DNA from: Kiritimatiellia bacterium | GTDB lineage: Bacteria; Verrucomicrobiota; Kiritimatiellia; SLAD01 | Reading direction: 5' to 3' | Length of the DNA stretch: 9,060 nucleotides | Assembly: GCA_007127595.1 (NCBI GenBank) | Contig: SKZA01000399.1 | Location: forward strand, 1-9,060 | In this document: positions 4,932 to 9,060 of the stretch, in pieces | Layout of the letters: each line of letters begins with the position of its first letter | How positions within the stretch are numbered: the first letter of the stretch is position 1 | The notes under the pieces: model-generated | What the model saw: the letters and a program-made list of their open reading frames with translations, nothing else | Database searches by the model: none | What the model was told of the DNA's origin: nothing | Position numbers and translations under genes: made by a program

Positions 4932-7280
4932 CTAGTGCCCTTCCTCAAACGGGATCTCGCCGCCGGCTTGCAGGGATCGCCAGATCTTTTCGGGCGTGAA
5001 CGGGCCGGTACGGAGCCGCACGCCGCACGCGTTGTGAATCGCGTTGGCGATGGCGGGTAACGGGCCGTTGATACCGATTTCCGCGATGCTCTTTGCGCCG
5101 TAGGGTCCCGTCTTCTCGTAACTCGGCACGAGGATGGTCTTCATCTCCGGCAAGTCGCTCAACGTGTAGAGCTTATAATCGCCGAAGTTCGGGTTGAGCA
5201 TGCGGCCCTTGTCATTGAAGAGGTATTCCTCCGTCAACGCATAGCAGATCCCGTTCATCACCGCGCCTTCGACCTGGCCTTCCGCAAGCTTGGGATGAAT
5301 CGGCGTCCCGCAATCCGCGGCGGCGACGTACTTGATGACGCGCACGGCGCCCGTCAACGTGTCCACTTCCACCTCCGCGAAATGCGCGGCAAACGGCGGC
5401 GGCGAGTGATGCACGATCTTGGATGAAATGTCGCCGATCTGGAACTGATTCGCCGAGTACATCGAGTAGAGCGCGATTTCCGAGAAGGTCACTTGGCCTT
5501 CGCCCTTCTTGCGTACCACTTTCGCGTCCTCGATCGTCAGCTCGGCCGGTTTGCAGTCGAGCATGTCCGCGCCGACTTTCAGTATCTGTTTGCGCACTTT
5601 CAGCGCCACGTTCTGGACGGCCTGTCCGCTCAGGTATGTCGTGCTCGATGCATACGCGCCGACGTCGAACGGGGTCATATCCGTATCGGACGAGTACACG
5701 ATGATCTGGTCCAGTGTCGTGCCCAGCTGTTCGGCGGCGATCTGTGCGAGCACCGTATCGCTGCCCGTACCGAGATCGGTCGCGCCCATCAACAGGTTGA
5801 ACGAGCCGTCCTCGTTCATTTTCAGCGTCGCGGCGCCCATATCGATTTCGGGAATGGCCGACCCCTGCATGAGGCAGGCCATGCCGATGCCGCGCCGGTA
5901 GCGGCCTTTCTTGGTCGTATGCGGTTTGCGCCGTTTCCAGCCGATCTCGCGCGCGCCGGCCTTGATACAGCGGGCCAGTTCGCAACTGGTGATCGCCTGA
6001 TCCACGCCCTCGCGTCCTTCGCCGAGCGCGCGGAAGACGGGCGAGGTGTCGCCGGACTTGATGTGGTTCATGGCCCGGAATTTGAGCGGATCCATGCCGA
6101 TCTTTTCCGCCATTTCGTCCATGGCGCTCTCGAACGCGAACGCGGCCTGAGTCGCGCCGTACCCGCGATACGCCCCGCCCGCGGGCAGGTTGGTGTACAC
6201 CACGGTCCCTTCGAAGTGGATATTCCCGCAACGGTACAGGGGCAACATCTTGCTGCCGCTGTTGCAGACCACGGTCAACCCCTGGCTCCCGTTCCACCCC
6301 GTGTTTGAGTGGCAATCGAGGCCGATCGCCGTGATCGTGCCGTCGCGTTTCGCGCCCATGCGCAGGCGCATGAGCATGGGATGCCGCGTGCGCGAACTGA
6401 TGAACTCTTCGGCGCGCGTGTATTCCCAATAAACCGGACGCTTGGTCCGGAGGGCCATCATGGCGACCACATCTTCCAGAACGATTTCCTGTTTCACGCC
6501 GAACCCGCCGCCGATGCGCGGCTTGATGACGCGCACGCGTCGCACTGGAATGTCCAGCGTTTGCGCCACAATGCGCCGACAATGGAACGGGACCTGCGTG
6601 CTGGTGGTAATGATGATGCGATCTTCGCGGTCCACCCACGCCATGGAGACATGCGGCTCGACCGGGCAATGTTGTCCGTAATGGTTATAGAACTGGAAGT
6701 CGATGGTCTCGTCCGCTTCCGCCATACCCTTTTCGAGGTCGCCGATTTCCATGTCCACATGCGCGGCCATGTTCTTCTTCGGCTCGTACGGCACGGGAAT
6801 CACCGCGCGCGCTTCGGGCTCGTCGTGAATGATCGGCGCGCCCTCCTTCATCGCGTCCTGAATACGCAGGACCGGTTGCAGGACTTCGTATTCGACCTTG
6901 ATGGCTTTCAACGCCGCTTCCGCGATCTTTTCGGTCTCGGCCGCCACGGCGGCGACGCGATCGCCGACAAAGCGCATTTTGCTGTCGAACATGAACGTGT
7001 CGTAGGGCGACGGCTCGGGATAGCCCTGGCCTGCGGTCGTATGCACGATGCGCGGCACGTTCCCATAATACAGCACGCAATGTACGCCCGGCATCTTTTC
7101 CGCTTCAGAAATGTCGATGGACGTGATGCGCGCGTGCGCGTGCGGGCTCCCCAACATCTTGATGATCAGCGCGTCATCGGGTTTGAAATCCCCGACATAC
7201 GAAGGCTTGCCCAGCGCAAGTGTCATCGCGTCGATTTTGCGAAGGGGTTGATTGACGACTTTGAAATCCCGTTTACTCAT
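4932..7280 (-). CDS. xdhA: molybdenum hydroxylase (xanthine dehydrogenase family), molybdopterin-binding subunit
   Basis: The 782-residue large subunit of the xanthine oxidase family binds the molybdopterin cofactor and carries out the hydroxylation. Visible elements are the N-terminal domain with RFVGDRVAAVAAE (103-115), TSTQVPFHCRR (226-236), RIGGGFGVK (255-263, cofactor binding), LPAGGAYRGYGATQ (365-378), MGATDLGTGSDT (498-509), DTDMTPFDVGAYASSTTY (532-549), LAEGQVEGAVMNGICYAL (665-682) and GAKSIAEIG (728-736), where Glu734 is the likely catalytic base. The layout resembles E. coli XdhA, hence the symbol; other names are used for the same subunit elsewhere (coxL-like). Thr505 stands where the usual motif has Gln (GQG). 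Substrate could be a purine or another N-heterocycle or aldehyde. Start ATG 7280 follows the strong GGGAGGTG at 7292-7285 and overlaps the stop of the 2Fe-2S gene by ATGA. No cofactor-insertion chaperone gene is in the window. Confidence 0.93.
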   Translation of the reverse strand: MSKRDFKVVNQPLRKIDAMTLALGKPSYVGDFKPDDALIIKMLGSPHAHARITSIDISEAEKMPGVHCVLYYGNVPRIVHTTAGQGYPEPSPYDTFMFDSKMRFVGDRVAAVAAETEKIAEAALKAIKVEYEVLQPVLRIQDAMKEGAPIIHDEPEARAVIPVPYEPKKNMAAHVDMEIGDLEKGMAEADETIDFQFYNHYGQHCPVEPHVSMAWVDREDRIIITTSTQVPFHCRRIVAQTLDIPVRRVRVIKPRIGGGFGVKQEIVLEDVVAMMALRTKRPVYWEYTRAEEFISSRTRHPMLMRLRMGAKRDGTITAIGLDCHSNTGWNGSQGLTVVCNSGSKMLPLYRCGNIHFEGTVVYTNLPAGGAYRGYGATQAAFAFESAMDEMAEKIGMDPLKFRAMNHIKSGDTSPVFRALGEGREGVDQAITSCELARCIKAGAREIGWKRRKPHTTKKGRYRRGIGMACLMQGSAIPEIDMGAATLKMNEDGSFNLLMGATDLGTGSDTVLAQIAAEQLGTTLDQIIVYSSDTDMTPFDVGAYASSTTYLSGQAVQNVALKVRKQILKVGADMLDCKPAELTIEDAKVVRKKGEGQVTFSEIALYSMYSANQFQIGDISSKIVHHSPPPFAAHFAEVEVDTLTGAVRVIKYVAAADCGTPIHPKLAEGQVEGAVMNGICYALTEEYLFNDKGRMLNPNFGDYKLYTLSDLPEMKTILVPSYEKTGPYGAKSIAEIGINGPLPAIANAIHNACGVRLRTGPFTPEKIWRSLQAGGEIPFEEGH

Positions 7281-7753
7281 GATTCACCTCCCGTCGCGCT
7301 CGAGCAGCTCAAGAGCGCTTCCTTGATCTTTACGTAGCCCGTGCAGCGACACAGGTTGCCGTCAAGATGCAGTTTGAAATCCTCTTCCGACGCGTCCGGC
7401 TTCTCATCGAGCAGCGCCTTGGCGGTCATGACAATGCCGGGCGTGCAGAACCCGCATTGCACGGCGCCTGCGTCGGCCATGGCCGTTTGCAGCGGGTGCG
7501 GGCTGTCAAAGTCGCCGACGCCCTCGATGGTCTCCACCGTGCGTCCGTTCGCTTGGAAGGCGAACAGAATGCAGGCGTTTATTGCGCGGCCATCCACGAT
7601 TACGGCGCACGAGCCGCACATGCCGGTGTCGCAGCCGAGTTTGGTGCCCGTGTGACCGGTGCGTCGCAACAGGTCGATAAGCGTCTCGTCCGGTTCGATA
7701 TCGAACGATTGCTCCTTGCGGTTCAATGTAAAGGTAATGGTCTTCATGTTCAT
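7277..7753 (-). CDS. xdhC: molybdenum hydroxylase, 2Fe-2S subunit
   Basis: The 158-residue small subunit carries two 2Fe-2S clusters that move electrons from the Mo centre to FAD. All eight ligands are present: Cys41, Cys46, Cys49 and Cys61 (GCDTGMCGSC motif, plant-ferredoxin fold) and Cys100, Cys103, Cys135 and Cys137 (QCGFCTPG and NLCRCTGY, helical domain). Length is normal. The frame opens MNMK: ATG 7753 overlaps the stop of the upstream FAD gene (ATGA), but the GGGAG site lies only one base before it, so Met3 at 7747, with a 7-nt spacer, is the better-spaced start. The gene overlaps xdhA by 4 bases. The order FAD, FeS, Mo is that of coxM-coxS-coxL type operons. The symbol follows E. coli usage, in which XdhC is the iron-sulfur subunit, not the maturation factor of the same name in other bacteria. 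Confidence 0.95.
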   Translation of the reverse strand: MNMKTITFTLNRKEQSFDIEPDETLIDLLRRTGHTGTKLGCDTGMCGSCAVIVDGRAINACILFAFQANGRTVETIEGVGDFDSPHPLQTAMADAGAVQCGFCTPGIVMTAKALLDEKPDASEEDFKLHLDGNLCRCTGYVKIKEALLSCSSATGGES

Positions 7754-8589
7754 GCTCCCTTCGCCTCCTCATGGGCCTTTGTAAGTACGTCAACGATATG
7801 GACGGAGGCGAGATGCCGCGCATATTCGTCGGAAATCCCGTGCAACCCCTTCCAGCGCGGCGCGTCGATTCCCGCTTGCATCGCCTTTTCGAAGGCCGCG
7901 GGTCCCGGGCGCGCCCCTTTAAGCGCGTCTTCGACGGCGTCCATGCGGCGCGGCATCGGGACGGCGGCGCCGACCGCGATGCGCACATCCGCAATCTTGC
8001 CGTCGTCCAGGGCGAGCCAGGCGGCGATGGTGCAACGACTGAAGTCCGTTGTGGTGCGCCGCTCCTTGTGATACGCGAACCCCTGTCCTTCGACCAGCGC
8101 CGGTATGCGCACCGACGTCAGCAGGTCGCCTGCTTGCAGGTGATGAAAGGGTTGGGTGGCAAAGAACTCGGGTGCGCTCATGACCCGCTCCGCATCGCCC
8201 GTAATGACCAGTTCGGCGTTCAACGCCAACAGGGCCACGGGCAGATCCGACCAGGGAAAGACCCGTACGACCGAGCCGCCCATCGTGGCCATGTTCCGTA
8301 TCGGTTGTGTGACGAACGCTTCCGCGACCCGGTCCAGGACCCAGCCGTGTTGCCGATGATTCAGCATGTCCGTGACGGTGGTTGTTGCGCCGATATGATA
8401 AACGCCATCGACGAGTCGAATGCCGTTCAAGCCGAGGCGCAGGATGTCCACGGCGACTTTGGGTGATTCGTCCTTCAGAAAGACGTGCAGGGTCGAGCCC
8501 GCGACCGGACTGGCGGATTCGCCCAGCTCCTTCAGCAGGGTGCGCGCCTCATCGAGCTGCGTGGGGGATTTGAAGTCAACATAGTTCAT
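7750..8589 (-). CDS. xdhB: molybdenum hydroxylase, FAD-binding subunit
   Basis: The 279-residue medium subunit (CoxM/XdhB type) binds FAD and hands electrons to NAD+ or another acceptor. The N-terminal FAD-binding domain carries PVAGSTLHVF (28-37), the usual AGGTDL-type phosphate loop in a slightly divergent form, and QPIRNMATMGGSVVRVFPWS (95-114), the flavin-binding IRNxATxGG block, followed by DLPVALLALNAELVI (115-129). The C-terminal domain has RRTTTDFSRCTIAAWLALDD (177-196). The Cys-rich 4Fe-4S insertion of 4-hydroxybenzoyl-CoA reductases is absent. AGAGGA at 8600-8595, 5 nt before ATG 8589, is a good ribosome binding site. Its stop overlaps the next start (ATGA), so translation is probably coupled. 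The gene begins 15 nt after a 66-codon ORF. Subunit identity is sure; the electron acceptor is not known. Confidence 0.93.
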   Translation of the reverse strand: MNYVDFKSPTQLDEARTLLKELGESASPVAGSTLHVFLKDESPKVAVDILRLGLNGIRLVDGVYHIGATTTVTDMLNHRQHGWVLDRVAEAFVTQPIRNMATMGGSVVRVFPWSDLPVALLALNAELVITGDAERVMSAPEFFATQPFHHLQAGDLLTSVRIPALVEGQGFAYHKERRTTTDFSRCTIAAWLALDDGKIADVRIAVGAAVPMPRRMDAVEDALKGARPGPAAFEKAMQAGIDAPRWKGLHGISDEYARHLASVHIVDVLTKAHEEAKGA

Positions 8590-8604
8590 GGTGTTCCTCT
8601 TGGG

Positions 8605-8805
8605 TTACGCGTTGGACCTTCCTCCGTAGACTGATTTTGCCCGCAGACAGGATTTGCGGTGCGTGTTCTCTTTCGCCTGTTCGATAAAGTGTTTGGTTTG
8701 GGCGTGGCGCGCCGAGGCCGGAAAGCCGGACAGGCGCGTGATGTGCGCATACATGCGCGTGGCAAAGGAGAGGGGAGTGCGTTGTTTGATAATCGTCTTC
8801 AGCAT
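8605..8805 (-). CDS. small basic hypothetical protein heading the xdh operon
   Basis: A 66-codon frame lies 15 nt before the FAD subunit gene on the same strand. AAAGGT at 8819-8814, 8 nt before ATG 8805, is a fair ribosome binding site. About three quarters of its codons end in G or C, like its neighbours, although the last ten codons (TCA, GGA, GGA, AGG) are less typical. The protein is rich in Arg, Lys and His, contains no transmembrane segment or Cys pair, and is probably helical; a central stretch reads RMYAHITRLSGFPASARHAQ. I recognise no family. It could be a small accessory protein, a leader peptide for the operon, or a non-coding stretch that happens to be open. Position and codon bias favour translation. 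Confidence 0.5.
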   Translation of the reverse strand: MLKTIIKQRTPLSFATRMYAHITRLSGFPASARHAQTKHFIEQAKENTHRKSCLRAKSVYGGRSNA

Positions 8806-8853
8806 GATCTTGTACCTTTAGTGCATCCGTTCTGGATCCTTCATCCTATTCCG

Positions 8854-8911
8854 TGGAGGGACGGGCTCCGTCCCGTCCCTGATCTCGGACGACACGGAGG
8901 TCGTCCCTCCA
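8854..8911. repeat. 58-bp double-hairpin repeat, copy 1
   Basis: The unit starts TGGAGGGAC and ends GTCCCTCCA, exact reverse complements. Inside are two hairpins: GGACGGG-CTCCGT-CCCGTCC (8859-8878) and GGACGAC-ACGGAG-GTCGTCC (8887-8906). Each has a perfect 7-bp stem and a 6-nt loop, and the loops CTCCGT and ACGGAG are reverse complements of each other. The stems differ at three base pairs' worth of sequence but both pair perfectly. It is a REP/BIME-like or MITE-like palindrome with no coding content. Confidence 0.88.
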
Positions 8912-8931
8912 GAGCCCGTGATCTTATTCCA

Positions 8932-8989
8932 TGGAGGGACGGGCTCCGTCCCGTCCCCGTTCCCGGACGACACGGAGGTCGTCCCTCCA
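8932..8989. repeat. 58-bp double-hairpin repeat, copy 2
   Basis: The second copy starts 78 bp after the first and has the same length and the same two hairpins (8937-8956 and 8965-8984). It differs from copy 1 at only three bases, all in the linker between the hairpins. The bases before each copy are also alike (TATTCCG and TATTCCA), so the repeating block is slightly longer than the palindrome. Two copies in one orientation, 20 bp apart, suggest tandem duplication. Confidence 0.88.
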
Positions 8990-9009
8990 GTTCTCTGTTT
9001 GGCGCAGCG

Positions 9010-9060
9010 TTAGCGATAGCTCACCCCGGTCTTCTTTTCCGTTTCCGACAACATTTGTTC
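9010..9060 (-). CDS. possible C-terminal end of an upstream gene (partial)
   Basis: On the minus strand one frame is open from the window edge to TAA at 9012-9010 and encodes EQMLSETEKKTGVSYR. The hydrophilic, helix-forming sequence looks like a protein C-terminus, but with 16 codons nothing can be identified. If real, the gene would end 21 bp before the double-hairpin repeats and would be upstream of the xdh operon. It may equally be chance. Confidence 0.3.
   Translation of the reverse strand, partial: EQMLSETEKKTGVSYR

Noticed and set aside
4343..4948. 201-residue minus-strand frame opposite the secreted-protein gene
   Set aside because: Its Leu/His/Arg-rich composition is what antisense of Gln/Met/Glu codons yields; the plus-strand frame has a signal peptide and a strong ribosome binding site.
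5212..6669. 485-residue open frame on the minus strand inside the molybdopterin-subunit gene
   Set aside because: It overlaps xdhA in another frame, is Arg/Gly/His-rich and has no family signature; it is a by-product of G/C-rich third positions.
6309..7337. 342-residue plus-strand frame antisense to xdhA and the start of the operon
   Set aside because: The real genes on the other strand carry all family motifs; this frame is a low-complexity Arg/His/Asp shadow.
8854..8989. CRISPR array
   Set aside because: There are only two copies, each with two internal hairpins, separated by 20 bp, and no cas genes are in the window; this fits REP/MITE-like palindromes better.

Overview
The window is a GC-rich bacterial chromosomal segment. 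Genes are closely packed, G/C-ending codons are preferred, and several genes have clear Shine-Dalgarno sites (AAGGAG, GGGAGGTG), while galE and the malonyl-CoA decarboxylase gene have none. The host cannot be fixed from sequence alone. I remember short palindromic repeats like the GGAGGGACG units at the right end from Kiritimatiellota and other PVC-group genomes, but I could not verify this and hold it only as a weak guess. No phage genes, transposase or CRISPR array were seen.

Left part (1-1910, plus strand): a tRNA-Gly(TCC) with a good promoter and an encoded CCA end; a previously unmarked 24-residue single-membrane-span ORF (204-278) with very strong G/C bias at third codon positions; a bifunctional-nuclease-domain (DUF151) protein with an unusual acidic tail; and galE (UDP-glucose 4-epimerase).

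Middle part (1910-4930): a minus-strand malonyl-CoA decarboxylase gene converges on galE. It diverges from a plus-strand PPOX/F420-type flavin-fold oxidoreductase gene that has its own sigma70-like promoter. A 114-bp palindromic element follows, with 15-bp perfect terminal inverted repeats and an inner hairpin. Next is a secreted protein with a signal peptide and a Met/Gln-rich helical insertion.

Right part (4932-8805, minus strand): a compact operon for a three-subunit molybdenum hydroxylase of the xanthine dehydrogenase family, in the order FAD subunit, 2Fe-2S subunit, molybdopterin subunit, joined by ATGA overlaps. It is preceded by a 66-codon basic small ORF with a good ribosome binding site. 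Together the three subunits would hydroxylate a substrate at the Mo centre and pass electrons through two 2Fe-2S clusters to FAD. The substrate cannot be read from sequence, and the usual Gln of the Mo-pocket GQG motif is Thr here.

Far right (8806-9060): two tandem 58-bp repeat units, each made of two 7-bp-stem hairpins whose 6-nt loops are exact reverse complements of each other. The inner hairpin at 3983-4008 carries almost the same terminal 9-mers, so these look like one family of small dispersed palindromes. The possible C-terminal end of another minus-strand gene lies at the edge. The repeat family is the most unusual content; the genes themselves belong to known families.
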